Below, one piece after another: positions 9,000-16,860 of a stretch of 64,000 nucleotides of DNA. Source of the DNA: CAVQCJ01 sp963771835 (GTDB lineage Bacteria; Actinomycetota; Actinomycetes; Prado026); NCBI GenBank assembly GCA_963771835.1, contig CAVYVA010000001.1, forward strand, positions 806,001 through 870,000, written 5' to 3'. How positions within the stretch are numbered: position 1 is the stretch's first letter; the number at the start of each line of letters is the position of its first letter. Below the pieces are notes generated by a model, which saw nothing but the letters and a program-made list of their open reading frames with translations, made no database searches and was not told the origin of the DNA. Made by a program: the position numbers and the translations under genes.

Positions 9000-9404
9000 A
9001 TGACGAGGTACGTGATCGGACCCGACGTCGCGCTGCGTCTGGCACAGAGTGGTGCCCAGGTTCCCGGCCAACACCAGCTGCTGGCTCCTGCTCTGATCCG
9101 CTCCCAACTGCTCTCTCGCCTTTACCAGTCGGTCAGGCATGCAGAGATCACGAGGAAGGAGGCGGAGCGGCAACTCGCGTACGTTCGTTCACTGCGTGTG
9201 CGGCTGCTAGGCGACCGAGTGCTCCAGAGCGTGGCGTGGGAGATCGCGGATCAGCTCGGCTGGCCGGACACCTTCGATGCCGAGTACCTGGCACTCACGC
9301 GGTTGCAGGCGGATGCATTCGTCACTCTGGACATGAGATTGGCCAAAGCAGTCAGAGACGTAGTTCCGACCGCCTCGATCGACGCGCTGCTTCCGCGGAC
9401 CTAG
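9000..9404 (+). CDS. PIN domain protein (VapC-like)
   Basis: A 134-aa protein starting MTRYVIGPDVALRLA. The C-terminal half TFDAEYLALTRLQADAFVTLD is the conserved PIN-domain segment holding the second set of acidic metal ligands. PIN proteins are Mg2+-dependent RNases, usually toxins of VapBC pairs. The first ligand position reads GPD rather than the usual D-A/S, so activity is uncertain. No antitoxin gene is present: only 28 bases separate it from the integrase remnant, so it is an orphan or a leftover of a mobile element. A GTG six bases upstream (8994) is an alternative start. Confidence 0.7.
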   Translation: MTRYVIGPDVALRLAQSGAQVPGQHQLLAPALIRSQLLSRLYQSVRHAEITRKEAERQLAYVRSLRVRLLGDRVLQSVAWEIADQLGWPDTFDAEYLALTRLQADAFVTLDMRLAKAVRDVVPTASIDALLPRT

Positions 9405-9405
9405 T

Positions 9406-9428
9406 GAGCGCGCCGATGTGCCGTTCTG
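9406..9428 (+). repeat. Dispersed short repeat, copy 1 (23 bp)
   Basis: The core CCGATGTGCCGTTCTG occurs here 2 bases past the PIN stop codon, and again at 15593-15615 with 22 of 23 bases identical. The downstream sequence of both copies also contains GATC-CGGC. It lies in an intergenic stretch in both places. Confidence 0.5.
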
Positions 9429-9498
9429 GAGCTGATCGATCCGGCTGGCTCCGGTTGACAGGCGCCGCGGTCGAGAACGAGCACCCCGGAGAGCAGCG

Positions 9499-10092
9499 TT
9501 ATGGCTGCCACCGCGTGGCGGCGGCCCATGGTTCAGCGGCGAATACGACGAGGTCGACCACTGGGTCCTTGACCTCTGTGTAGATGTCCAGGTCTGTTGT
9601 CCCTGCTGCAAGGAGCCTCTTGAAACGGGAGTAGGCGACAACTGCTTGCGGATTGGCCCGCATCCAATCACGAAACAGCAGCGCTAACCGCTCCCCAGGA
9701 GAATCGGACAGTCGAACGTGCAAGTTGACGTCACCGTCGGCGTGACCACGTCGAGTCCAATAGCGCTTCTGCCAGAGCCGTGGATCGTCCGCGCCTCCGG
9801 GTGGTATGTGGTCAGTTTCGTACGGGCCACGCTCAAAGCCCAACTTTGACAGCTGCTCGTCGAACGCCTCTGTGGCGGCCACGAGATCGGCAACACTCAC
9901 TTGTACGTCCAGTACGTCCTTGGCGTCCATGTTCGGGATGGACGTGCTACCAATGTGTTCCACGCGCGTCGCAAGGGGACCCAACGCGTTCGCTAGCACC
10001 TTGGCCAGTCGGTCGAATCGTCGCGGCCAGTCCGCGCTATACGGCGTGATCAGCACCGGGCCGCCCGACGAGTCGGAAGTGGAGATGTTCAC
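9499..10092 (-). CDS. GrpB family protein (UPF0157, nucleotidyltransferase-like)
   Basis: A protein of 197 aa from the GTG at 10092 (a TTG at 10122 would add 10 residues). The family signature EHIGSTSIPNMDAKDVLDVQV is present, broken here into the GS-T-S and D-x-D type motif of the nucleotidyltransferase fold, followed by RGHADGDVNLHV. GrpB-like proteins stand alone or are fused to dephospho-CoA kinase; their substrate is unsettled. It is cytoplasmic. It is separated from the PIN gene by a 94-base convergent gap holding repeat copy 1. Confidence 0.85.
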   Translation of the reverse strand: MNISTSDSSGGPVLITPYSADWPRRFDRLAKVLANALGPLATRVEHIGSTSIPNMDAKDVLDVQVSVADLVAATEAFDEQLSKLGFERGPYETDHIPPGGADDPRLWQKRYWTRRGHADGDVNLHVRLSDSPGERLALLFRDWMRANPQAVVAYSRFKRLLAAGTTDLDIYTEVKDPVVDLVVFAAEPWAAATRWQP

Positions 10093-10249
10093 GGCGTCAT
10101 CATGGCCCGATGATGCGGCCAAGCCAGGCGCGACAGCCGAGGAGCCCAGGAAGAGCGGTGCGTCCCCTGATGGCTTCTAAGGGCTCGGAGCTGCCGGCTG
10201 CAAGCAAGATCAGCGTGACACCAGATCCTGTATAGGGTGCTTGGAGGAC

Positions 10250-10287
10250 GCAACCAAGGGCTCCGGCTGCTCCGGGCCCTTGGTTGC
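10250..10287. terminator. 12-bp perfect stem-loop terminator
   Basis: GCAACCAAGGGC (10250-10261) and its exact reverse complement GCCCTTGGTTGC (10276-10287) flank a 14-base loop. It lies 39 bases past the end of the sigma-factor operon on the minus strand and upstream of the GrpB-like gene, as expected of a terminator. No T-run follows. Confidence 0.65.
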
Positions 10288-10325
10288 TGCGTTCGACGCC
10301 CCGCATGTTCGGCCGAGGGTTCCCC

Positions 10326-11148
10326 TCAGCCGAAGGTGACGCTGTCGATGAACGCCTGGTTGCCGCCCAGCACGGCGAACCTGTCGAACGTCCACGACCA
10401 GATCACCGTCACCCCGGCTCCAGGGACGTCCAGCAGGGTGTAGCGGGCTTTCAACGTCCCCCAGGCGGCCATCCCGCTTCCGAACGTGGGCGCCGCCGGG
10501 TCCGTGTTGTGCATGCTCCGCAGCGGCGCTCCCTTCTTCAGGACGACGTCGACCTGATACGCCGGCTTCCCACCAACGGTCGTGCGGACCACTGCGGTGG
10601 GAACAGCGAAGGGGCGGTGGGCCAGCCAGTCGGCCATGGACTGCGCCGTTGTTCCCGCGGCGGGGTCCCGCGTCCCGCTGGCGTCGTTTCGCGAGGGAAC
10701 GGCGTTCTCCTGGACGGTGACGCCGGTGTTGCCGATGTTGCCGGTCTGGTAGTCCTCGATGGTGTTCGCGCCGAACACCTGGAGCTCGGGTTGGAAGTTC
10801 GCCGGCACCGTGACGGTGACCGGGACGGTCAGCGCGACCCGGTACCGGTTCCCGCCGAGGCAGGTGACCGTCGGCGCACCGGGGCAGGCTGAGGACGAGC
10901 GCGTGCTCGGCTGGCCTCCTCCAGGAGGCGTCTGCGTCGTACCGCTGACGCTGCGAGCCACGACGACGCCGCCCACGATCACCGCGGCGGCTGCCGCGAC
11001 TGCCGCGACTGCGGCGACCGCATTCCTGCGGCTCTTGGCTCGACTGTTCCGTTCCAGCTCGTTCGAGCATGATCATGGGGTCCACCCTCTGCGTCGTGGC
11101 ACGTCGCAGTTCTGTGGCAGCGGCCCGGCCGCGGGCATCGAGAGTCAC
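10326..11148 (-). CDS. Sigma-factor-linked single-pass membrane protein, apparent frameshift
   Basis: The GTG at 11148 overlaps the sigma-factor stop codon (GTGA). It opens a frame VTLDARGRAAATELRR...VDPMIMLER, a cytoplasmic head typical of genes paired with these sigma factors. Near 11058-11068 the frame must shift by one base to continue as ELERNSRAKSRRNAVAAV, a transmembrane helix (to VIVGGVVVA), and a secreted domain of about 200 residues ending at 10326. The downstream part alone has no good start. Removing one base joins both halves perfectly. It could be an anti-sigma-like or sensor protein; no HxxxCxxC zinc motif is visible, so I do not call it an anti-sigma factor. Confidence 0.6.
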
Positions 11149-11696
11149 GGCTGCTCCTCGAACGTCTCGCCCAGGCGTCGCGCGAGTGTGGCCCGGCCGC
11201 GGGTGAGGTGCACCTTGACGCTTCCCTCCGAGACGCCCAGGGTCGTCGCCACATCGGCGACCCCCAGGTCGTAGATGTAGTACAGCGCGACGGACTGGGC
11301 CTGCCTGCGGGGCAGGCGCCGAACCTCGGCCCAGAACGTCTCGCTGTCCTCGGCCATGGCGGCCGGTTCTTGTCTTCGCGAGCCGAACCGCACCAGCGCG
11401 CGCGCCTCGACGGCCCGCCGACGTACGACGGACACTGCCTTGTTCGCGCACACCTGACGTACCCATGCCGACGGTGTCGCGTAGCGACTGACGTCCTCCC
11501 AGCGCCGGTACGCCGCGAGCATCGCGTCTTGAGCAACATCGTCTGCGTACGCGGCACCGGACAGGGCCCCGGCCAGCGTCACCAGGCCGGGCAGCTCGCG
11601 GCGGTAGAACGCCTCGAAGGTCTCGATCGACCGGAGCTCGACCACGTCAGCAGGCTCGAGCGGTGGCTCTGCCTGGCGCTGCCTCGTGCTCCTCAT
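11145..11696 (-). CDS. ECF-type (SigE-like) RNA polymerase sigma factor
   Basis: A 183-aa protein with ATG at 11696. Region 2 is seen in AYADDVAQDAMLAAYRRWED, and region 4 as a helix-turn-helix in LGVADVATTLGVSEGSVKVH. There is no region 1 or 3, the hallmark of extracytoplasmic-function sigma factors. It redirects RNA polymerase to a small regulon; the signal is unknown. The open frame extends far upstream, but homology begins at FEAFYRREL, so I chose MRSTRQRQ. No Shine-Dalgarno sequence is seen. The 4-base overlap with the downstream membrane protein gene argues they act together. Confidence 0.85.
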   Translation of the reverse strand: MRSTRQRQAEPPLEPADVVELRSIETFEAFYRRELPGLVTLAGALSGAAYADDVAQDAMLAAYRRWEDVSRYATPSAWVRQVCANKAVSVVRRRAVEARALVRFGSRRQEPAAMAEDSETFWAEVRRLPRRQAQSVALYYIYDLGVADVATTLGVSEGSVKVHLTRGRATLARRLGETFEEQP

Positions 11697-11924
11697 GTCT
11701 ATGAATCGCTCCAGCGGGCCAGTCCGGATGACACGAACTGGTCGCAGCCTACGCATCGCCGTCAGCCAATCCGCCGTGGCGCCAATGCCCCTAACCACCT
11801 GACCGCACCCGACGTGTCGACGTGTGCGCTTGACCTGCCGTCCCCAGTCGGGTGTGAGCCACGCCACACCCTGCAGAGCGAACAAGCTTCCCCCTCGAGA
11901 GCGTTTCTCAGGTGAACACGATTT

Positions 11925-11942
11925 CGACCCGGTATCGGGTCG
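11925..11942. promoter_or_regulatory. 18-bp palindrome upstream of a 50-aa gene, possible operator
   Basis: CGACCCG-GTAT-CGGGTCG is a perfect 7-bp dyad. It ends 9 bases before the AAGGAGG ribosome-binding site of the small gene at 11970, so a protein bound here, or an RNA hairpin, could affect that gene. Confidence 0.4.
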
Positions 11943-11969
11943 GGCAACGATCTGAAGGAGGGTTGCACG

Positions 11970-12122
11970 ATGATCCGCATGTTCTCCCGTCTTCGTTCGA
12001 CCGCTCATGACCGCAGAACCGAGCGGCGCTACCGGCGCGCGTGGGACCGTGCCGTTGCCCGGGCCGGCTCGGACTCCCATCTGGACGAGATCAACGCGAT
12101 CTTCGCCAGGCGTGTCGGTTAG
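11970..12122 (+). CDS. 50-aa basic small protein
   Basis: ATG at 11970 follows a near-ideal ribosome-binding site (GAAGGAGGG, spacing 7) and runs 50 codons to a TAG at 12120. The protein starts MIRMFSRLRSTAHDRRTERR and contains YRRAWDRAVARAGS and a C-terminal LDEINAIFARR helix. It is Arg-rich with no membrane segment. I know no function. The strong ribosome-binding site and Arg/Ala-rich amphipathic composition support a real gene, although it is too short for most gene finders. It lies divergent from the sigma-factor gene. Confidence 0.65.
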   Translation: MIRMFSRLRSTAHDRRTERRYRRAWDRAVARAGSDSHLDEINAIFARRVG

Positions 12123-12414
12123 GCACCATCCCGACAGGCCGCTCAGCGCAGCGCACTGAGGGGCCCGCATGTGGGGTTGTTGGCGGCAGCATGGCGTCGT
12201 GCTCAGTCGGGCGGCCCGCGCCGAACCGCTGATCATGGGTCCGTATCCGGCGGGCCGACACAAGCAGTGTGGCGACGTACGCCGTTGCAACGGCGACGAT
12301 GATCGGTGGCGCGACACGGCCGCCGCCCTGGGTGACCGCAGCGCAGGTGTCCACGGTGGCCGACAATCCTGCGATGAGCGACGAAGGCCAGGATTCGTCA
12401 CGCTGTGAGCTCAT
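12091..12414 (-). CDS. Doubtful small membrane protein
   Basis: A 107-codon frame from ATG 12414 (MSSQRDESWPSSL) with one hydrophobic stretch (PIIVAVATAYVATLLVSA). It overlaps the end of the 50-aa gene on the other strand by 32 bases, lacks a ribosome-binding site and has a low-complexity tail. I list it because otherwise 12123-12450 holds no gene; it may be spurious. Confidence 0.2.
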   Translation of the reverse strand: MSSQRDESWPSSLIAGLSATVDTCAAVTQGGGRVAPPIIVAVATAYVATLLVSARRIRTHDQRFGAGRPTEHDAMLPPTTPHAGPSVRCAERPVGMVPNRHAWRRSR

Positions 12415-12450
12415 CGTGGTACCCACGGCCGGTGGCGGGCAGACAGGGTC

Positions 12451-12479
12451 TTGACCGGTATAGAAGTCTCGGCTACATT
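12451..12479 (+). promoter_or_regulatory. Sigma70-type promoter of the LacI-regulator cassette
   Basis: TTGACC (12451-12456) and TACATT (12474-12479) are separated by exactly 17 bases. Transcription would start near 12486, about 34 bases before the ATG at 12520. This is an unusually clear housekeeping promoter for this window. Confidence 0.65.
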
Positions 12480-12487
12480 ACCGGTAA
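12454..12487. promoter_or_regulatory. Paired ACCGGT operator sites overlapping the promoter
   Basis: TTACCGGTAA (12478-12487) is a perfect 10-bp palindrome with a central CG, as in LacI/GalR-family operators. A second ACCGGT core lies at 12454-12459, centre-to-centre 26 bp. One site overlaps the -35 box, the other the -10 box and start point. The LacI-type gene at 12772 is the obvious candidate to bind here and repress itself. Confidence 0.55.
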
Positions 12488-12519
12488 AGAACACTGTCTC
12501 GTACGAAGGAACGATCGTC

Positions 12520-12744
12520 ATGGACTCTCTGGCAGCTGCCCTGGTCCTGTCCCAACGACTCATGGCTGAGCGACGGATGTCTTTGGAGGCCTTCAGCGCA
12601 CTCCCGGACGCCCCAGTCGTCCCGTACGTCGAGCCGGCGCCGCGAGTCCGTCGCACCCGCGCCGCCACCGCCGCAGTCCTCCACCGGCTCGGTGACGTCG
12701 TGGCGCCGCCGCGGCCGGCTCGCGAGTCCCGAAGCCTGGGCTGA
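12520..12744 (+). CDS. 74-aa hypothetical protein in the LacI cassette
   Basis: ATG 12520 follows GAAGGAACG and the promoter described above. The protein begins MDSLAAALVLSQRLMAERR, has an SLEAFSALPDAPVVPYVEP middle and a basic tail. No domain is recognised and no membrane segment is seen. It ends 27 bases before the LacI-family gene and is probably its operon partner. An in-frame start at 12451 exists but would fall inside the promoter. Confidence 0.55.
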   Translation: MDSLAAALVLSQRLMAERRMSLEAFSALPDAPVVPYVEPAPRVRRTRAATAAVLHRLGDVVAPPRPARESRSLG

Positions 12745-12771
12745 GCGAGCCGACGAGGGGCAAGGCCAACC

Positions 12772-13896
12772 ATGGGACGGGTAACCCTGCAGACCATCGC
12801 CGACCGCGTCGGTGTGAGCCGGATGACGGTCTCGAACGCCTTCTCCCACCCCGACCAGCTCTCGGCGAAGCTGCGGGAGCGCATCCTGGCGGTGGCCGAC
12901 GAGATGGGCTACGGCGGGCCTGACGCCGCCGCGCGCTCCCTGGTCAGCGGTACCGCGGGTGCGATCGGCGTCGTCCTCTCGGACGCCCTGACCTACACGC
13001 TGACCGACGACGTCGCGATGACGTTCCTCGCCGGCATCGCGGACCGGCTCGGGCCGGGCGGTCGTGCACTCACGCTGCTGCCCGCCGCGCCGGCCGACGG
13101 CAGCATGCCGGCTCGGGACGTGGCGATGGACGGAGCACTGGTCTACTCCTGCCACTCGGACTCGACCGCCGTCGGCTGGCTGATGCGACGACGGCTGCCC
13201 ATCGTGTTCGTCGACCAGGCGGCCGCAGCAGGGATCCCCAGCGTCAACGTCGACGACCGGACGGGCGCCCGTGAGGCTGGCCAGCACCTGGTCGAGCTCG
13301 GGCACCGTCGGGTCGGCATCGTCACCACCGGCTTCGGTGGCGACCACGGCGTACTGGCCGACCCGTTCGCGACAACCATGGCGAACACCGAGCGGCAGCG
13401 GCTGCTCGGCTGGACTGGCGCCCTGTCTGCGGCGGACGTGACCACGACGGTCGTGCGGCTGCCCCACACCGAGCCGGAGGAGATCGGTCGCGAAGGGGCC
13501 CGGCTGCTGCTGGCGCTCGACGAGCCGCCGACGGCCGTCCTGTGCTTCTCGGACGCGATCGCGGTCGGCGTCATCGGCACGATCCAGGACAGCGGTCGCA
13601 CGGTACCCGGCGACATCTCGGTCGTCGGGTTCGACGACAACCCGATCGCGAGACAGACCAGGCCCGCTCTCACGACCGTGCGCCAGGACTCCCACGCCAA
13701 GGGTCGCGCCGCCGCTGAGCTGTTGGTCGCCGCGCTCGACGGTGACAAGACGAGCGCACCGAAGCGAGCTCGGCACCTCGTCCTACCGACCGAGCTAGTC
13801 GTCCGCGACAGCACGGCTGCCCCCAGGGCTGCGGCCACGACCTCGTCCGGCAGCTCGCGACGAGCAGGCTCGAGAACGCGCCCAGACCTGAATTGA
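12772..13896 (+). CDS. LacI/GalR family transcriptional regulator
   Basis: A 374-aa protein. The N-terminal helix-turn-helix is VTLQTIADRVGVSRMTVSNAF, followed by the hinge region and a periplasmic-binding-protein-like effector domain (IGVVLSDAL to LVLPTELVVRDS), with the conserved PTAVLCFSDAIAVGV and ISVVGFDDNPIA segments. These proteins are sugar- or nucleoside-responsive repressors. No transporter or catabolic gene lies nearby, so the effector is unknown. The C-terminal 25 residues are a disordered Ser/Arg tail. Start ATG 12772 with GAGGGGC upstream. Likely autoregulated through the ACCGGT sites. Confidence 0.9.
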   Translation: MGRVTLQTIADRVGVSRMTVSNAFSHPDQLSAKLRERILAVADEMGYGGPDAAARSLVSGTAGAIGVVLSDALTYTLTDDVAMTFLAGIADRLGPGGRALTLLPAAPADGSMPARDVAMDGALVYSCHSDSTAVGWLMRRRLPIVFVDQAAAAGIPSVNVDDRTGAREAGQHLVELGHRRVGIVTTGFGGDHGVLADPFATTMANTERQRLLGWTGALSAADVTTTVVRLPHTEPEEIGREGARLLLALDEPPTAVLCFSDAIAVGVIGTIQDSGRTVPGDISVVGFDDNPIARQTRPALTTVRQDSHAKGRAAAELLVAALDGDKTSAPKRARHLVLPTELVVRDSTAAPRAAATTSSGSSRRAGSRTRPDLN

Positions 13897-14094
13897 TCGC
13901 CAGCAGTGGCCGACGCTCCCGGCCTCTGCTACCGCACATGAGGGCTCGAAGATGCTCCGCCACGCCTGAACCGGAGTAGACTGTTGGCTGCGGGTTCCGG
14001 GAGGTTCGGAAAGCCCTTCCGGGTCCGTGTCGGCCCTTCTGGCTCTGCCGCAACTGCATCGACGCGGTGGCCATGAACGCCCGACGGAATGACA

Positions 14095-14125
14095 GAAGGC
14101 CCGCCCCACGGAGGGACGGGCCTTC
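14095..14125. terminator. Stem-loop, probable terminator
   Basis: GAAGGCCCG-(C)-CCC pairs with GGG-(A)-CGGGCCTTC around a short loop, a 12-bp stem with one mismatch. It lies 200 bases past the LacI-type gene and upstream of the FMN reductase gene. Confidence 0.5.
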
Positions 14126-14267
14126 CGCCGTTGCGTCGCGGCGATTCGGACGGCAGACGCTTCGGCGACCTCACCTGTGTCCGGGCGTGATTTCGTGGAT
14201 GAATCGGCGCGCGACCGACTGCTCGGGCTGATCGAGGTCCGCAGCTGGCCGGTCGCGAGGTAGAGTT

Positions 14268-14281
14268 GTTGAGCAGTCAAC
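14268..14281. promoter_or_regulatory. GTTGA-GCAG-TCAAC dyad, MarR-like operator candidate
   Basis: A perfect 5-bp inverted repeat with a 4-base spacer lies 36 bases before the ATG of the FMN reductase gene. TTGA-N4-TCAA is a common core of MarR-family operators, which often control such oxidoreductases. No MarR gene is in the window. Confidence 0.35.
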
Positions 14282-14316
14282 CAGTCGCTCCAGCCGATCC
14301 TCGCCGGGGAGGCACG

Positions 14317-14904
14317 ATGCGGATCCAGGTGGTCACGGGCACCACCCGGCAGGGTCGCTTCAGCGAGCGAGTCGGGGCGTGGGTTCTGGAGCACCTGACG
14401 GCCCGAGGTGACATCGAGGTCGAGCTCATTGATCTGCGAGACTTTCCACTCCCCTTCTTCGACGGGCCGCCGCCGTCCCGCATTCCGCGTGAGTACGCCG
14501 GCGAGGCGGTGGCGCGGTTGGGGCGCACCCTGGATCGGGCCGACGGCTACATCCTGCTGACCGCGGAGTACAACCACGGCTACCCGGCCGTGTTGAAGAA
14601 CGCGATGGACTGGACGTTCGTCGAGTGGCGACGCAAACCGATCGCCTTCGTCGGCTGGGGCAATGTCGGCGGCGCACGAGCCATCGAACAGCTGCGTCAG
14701 GTGGCGGTCGAGTTCGAGATGGCACCGCTGCGCCACGCGGTTCACATCCTTCCCGACGTGCTGATCGCCGCCAGACAAGCCGACGACGCAGCCGACACCG
14801 CCGCGTTCACCAGGTTGGAGCCCAGGTTGAAGGTGCTTGCTGATGATCTGACCTGGTGGGCAGCCGCCTTGGCGGCGGCACGCCTGAAGGGCGACGAACC
14901 GTAA
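14317..14904 (+). CDS. NADPH-dependent FMN reductase family protein
   Basis: A 195-aa flavodoxin-fold enzyme. The N-terminal phosphate-binding loop is VVTGTTRQGRFSERV, and the ring-contact motif is LTAEYNHGYPAVLKNAMDW, both standard for this family. It reduces FMN, quinones or azo compounds with NADPH, in the cytoplasm. ATG 14317 with GGGGAGG 4 bases upstream; an upstream in-frame start at 14266 would overlap the dyad above and lacks a ribosome-binding site. Confidence 0.88.
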   Translation: MRIQVVTGTTRQGRFSERVGAWVLEHLTARGDIEVELIDLRDFPLPFFDGPPPSRIPREYAGEAVARLGRTLDRADGYILLTAEYNHGYPAVLKNAMDWTFVEWRRKPIAFVGWGNVGGARAIEQLRQVAVEFEMAPLRHAVHILPDVLIAARQADDAADTAAFTRLEPRLKVLADDLTWWAAALAAARLKGDEP

Positions 14905-15135
14905 CGACCGAGCGAAGCCCGCGCCCTGCCGAAAGCGCCACCAGGGTCTGCCAGTAGTCGATTCCGTCCAGCACGTCGAACCCCGACGTCCCAGCCGCCA
15001 GCCAGTACGCGAAGGTCCTCAGCGCCCCAACGGTGGGACCGCTCAGCCGGTTCACGTCACTGCCGATCCCGGGTGAGTCGTCCATCCCTCGACGCCGGGC
15101 GATGGATCGGCGCACGTCGCGGTTCAATGGGCGCC

Positions 15136-15561
15136 ATGAAGCCCAATCGCTCTGTCCCGGCGGCAACTGTCATCCCCGTCTTGATCTACCCGGACGTGCG
15201 TGAGGCGGTCGCCTGGCTCTGTGCCGCCTTCGGATTCGTCGAGCGGGTTCGGATCGGCGAGGACCACCGCGCTCAGCTCCAGTTCGGCGACGGGGCCTTG
15301 ATCGTCGGCGACGTACGCGGGGATCGCCATCCTCCCCGTCCCGGCGAGGTCACACACTCGGTGACGGTGCGCGTAGAGGACGTGCGCAGCCACTGTGAAC
15401 GGGCTCGGGAGAACGGCGCACGCATCCTCATCGAGCCGACCGACTTCGAGTACGGCGAACGCCAGTACGCAGCCGAGGACCTCGCGGGGCACCAGTGGAC
15501 GTTCTCCGAGACGGTCGCAGACGTTGCCCCCGAGGAATGGGGTGGGGAATCTGTCGGCTGA
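15136..15561 (+). CDS. VOC (glyoxalase/bleomycin-resistance) superfamily protein
   Basis: A 141-aa protein with paired beta-alpha-beta-beta-beta modules. IPVLIYPDVREAVAWLCAAFGF is the usual first module, and VTVRVEDVRSHCERARENGARI opens the second, followed by QYAAEDLAGHQWTFSE, which is typical of the PhnB-like subgroup. The metal-dependent reaction or binding role is not predictable. I chose ATG 15136; ATG 15127 is 3 codons upstream. Confidence 0.82.
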   Translation: MKPNRSVPAATVIPVLIYPDVREAVAWLCAAFGFVERVRIGEDHRAQLQFGDGALIVGDVRGDRHPPRPGEVTHSVTVRVEDVRSHCERARENGARILIEPTDFEYGERQYAAEDLAGHQWTFSETVADVAPEEWGGESVG

Positions 15562-15592
15562 CCCAAGCCACGCCGGACCTGGGCTCATTGAG

Positions 15593-15615
15593 GAGCGCAC
15601 CGATGTGCCGTTCTG
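15593..15615 (+). repeat. Dispersed short repeat, copy 2 (23 bp)
   Basis: Twenty-two of 23 bases match copy 1 at 9406-9428. It lies 31 bases past the VOC gene. A degenerate third relative lies at 17784-17806. Confidence 0.5.
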
Positions 15616-15668
15616 TTCGCCCGGCCCCAGCGCTTGATCCGGCATAGGGGCGGTTGGTGGCCCCGAGT

Positions 15669-16604
15669 TCAGGTGCCCAGTGCCTTCAGTTCGAGAAGTC
15701 GCTCCGTCGCGATGCAGGAGACCAGGCATCGTTCCTTGGCGTCTCCGAGCAGTTGCTCGGTCCACGTCGTGAGACCCCCGTCGCCGAGCTCGACGTCTCC
15801 GCCGCGGCCGGCTACCCGAAGAGCAATGCCCTCGTAGTAACCGTGTCCATGGCTGCGACCGGGCTTTTCGACCACCAAGGACCCCAAGCCTTGCTCGTCG
15901 ATCCACTCTCGGATGGAGTCACGTGTCTGCGCAGCGGCCCTGCCGTCCAGCCAGCACGTGACCTCCACTCGCGGCTGCGCTGAAGGGATGACGTCGAGGA
16001 GCACGTCAAGCCAGTACCGGATGTGCACCTTGAGGAGTTGGGATTCTGTCCGTGCCGTGCCGGTGTCCCTGGCCGATGAGACAAGGGCGAACAACCGAAA
16101 ATGGGCGGAGTGGCCCGCACCGAGCTGCTGGGCACGCAGTTGGCGATGGGCGGCGGCCAAATGGATCTGCCCGGAGCGGCCTTGCTCCCGCCTCCTTGTC
16201 GCTGCCTCGACGGCGAGCGCGGTGGTCGAGTCGCTGACCACCTCCGTTCCGCGGGCAGTGCTCACGATCCGGTTCTGGCTCACAGACGAAACGGCGGCAG
16301 AGGTCCCCAGCGGCGCCACCGGGGAAAGCTCGACCCCTGCGACCTCGGCTGGAAGCAGCCGCCAAAGACGTGCCTCCAACTCGGCAACCGCACGAGGATC
16401 TGATGCTGCGGGCTGTACGAACCTGTCGAATTGCCAGCGGTGCAGGAGATCGGCCGGCCGGATACGCTCGGATCTCGCCCGTGCCACGGCCATCATCAGC
16501 GTGTGCAGGTCCGTCGGCGACAGGCCCCTCTCGAGCGCCTCGCGCGCCCCGGCGGGGAGTCCGCGGGAGACCCGCCCCTCTGCCCTCTCCCCTGGCCCAT
16601 CCAT
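15669..16604 (-). CDS. Conserved hypothetical, class II aminoacyl-tRNA-synthetase-like fragments
   Basis: A 311-aa protein from ATG 16604. The segment PLGTSAAVSSVSQNRIVSTARGTEVVSD strongly resembles the motif 2 neighbourhood of histidyl-tRNA-synthetase-like proteins and is followed by TTALAVEAATRRR. I cannot find a complete set of class II motifs, and there is no anticodon domain. It may be a HisZ-like or wholly separate family. No signal peptide. It stands alone, convergent with the VOC gene. The function is inference only. Confidence 0.55.
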   Translation of the reverse strand: MDGPGERAEGRVSRGLPAGAREALERGLSPTDLHTLMMAVARARSERIRPADLLHRWQFDRFVQPAASDPRAVAELEARLWRLLPAEVAGVELSPVAPLGTSAAVSSVSQNRIVSTARGTEVVSDSTTALAVEAATRRREQGRSGQIHLAAAHRQLRAQQLGAGHSAHFRLFALVSSARDTGTARTESQLLKVHIRYWLDVLLDVIPSAQPRVEVTCWLDGRAAAQTRDSIREWIDEQGLGSLVVEKPGRSHGHGYYEGIALRVAGRGGDVELGDGGLTTWTEQLLGDAKERCLVSCIATERLLELKALGT

Positions 16605-16860
16605 GGCCAGGATCCTAGAAGCGCCACCGCCCACCACGACCCTCGCAGTCGATGTGGCCTGGATTGCGCTCCCACTACGCCTGATCCTGGCAGAGTGACC
16701 CGACCGCCTGGCCTACTGCGACCGCGACCATCAGCAGTTCGGGCCGACGGTGTCGCGGGCGAAACTTCGCGCAGTGTCACCTAGGCGACAGCGTGGCCGC
16801 CGTCCGCTCGCCAGCCTTCCGGTGTGCACCGACTCCCGGTGCCGCACCAAGGAGGCCGAG

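Larger units (their letters stand above)
13897..14316. other. Intergenic region with no gene recognised
   Basis: About 420 bases between the LacI-type gene and the FMN reductase gene. It holds the hairpin at 14095-14125 and the TTGA-N4-TCAA dyad at 14269-14280. A plus-strand frame around 14010-14100 contains CRPFWLCRNCID, a Cys pattern hinting at a zinc-ribbon fragment, but it has no start codon and I do not call it a gene. Confidence 0.5.

Noticed and set aside
8678..9001. N-terminal extension of the nSTAND protein up to 9001
   Set aside because: The extra 108 residues are Gly/Ala/Arg-rich, not conserved, and overlap the antisense integrase remnant; homology starts at the GTG at 8677.
11697..12401. 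Long N-terminal extension of the sigma factor
   Set aside because: It reads across intergenic sequence opposite the 50-aa gene and its operator; sigma region 2 begins only after 11696.
13950..14130. Structured RNA or small zinc-ribbon gene downstream of the LacI-type gene
   Set aside because: No start codon for the Cys-containing frame and no recognisable riboswitch or ncRNA fold; only a terminator-like hairpin can be supported.
14905..15135. Minus-strand frame with FAYWLAAGTSGFDVLDGIDYW
   Set aside because: No ribosome-binding site and it overlaps the ends of both neighbouring genes; no family recognised.
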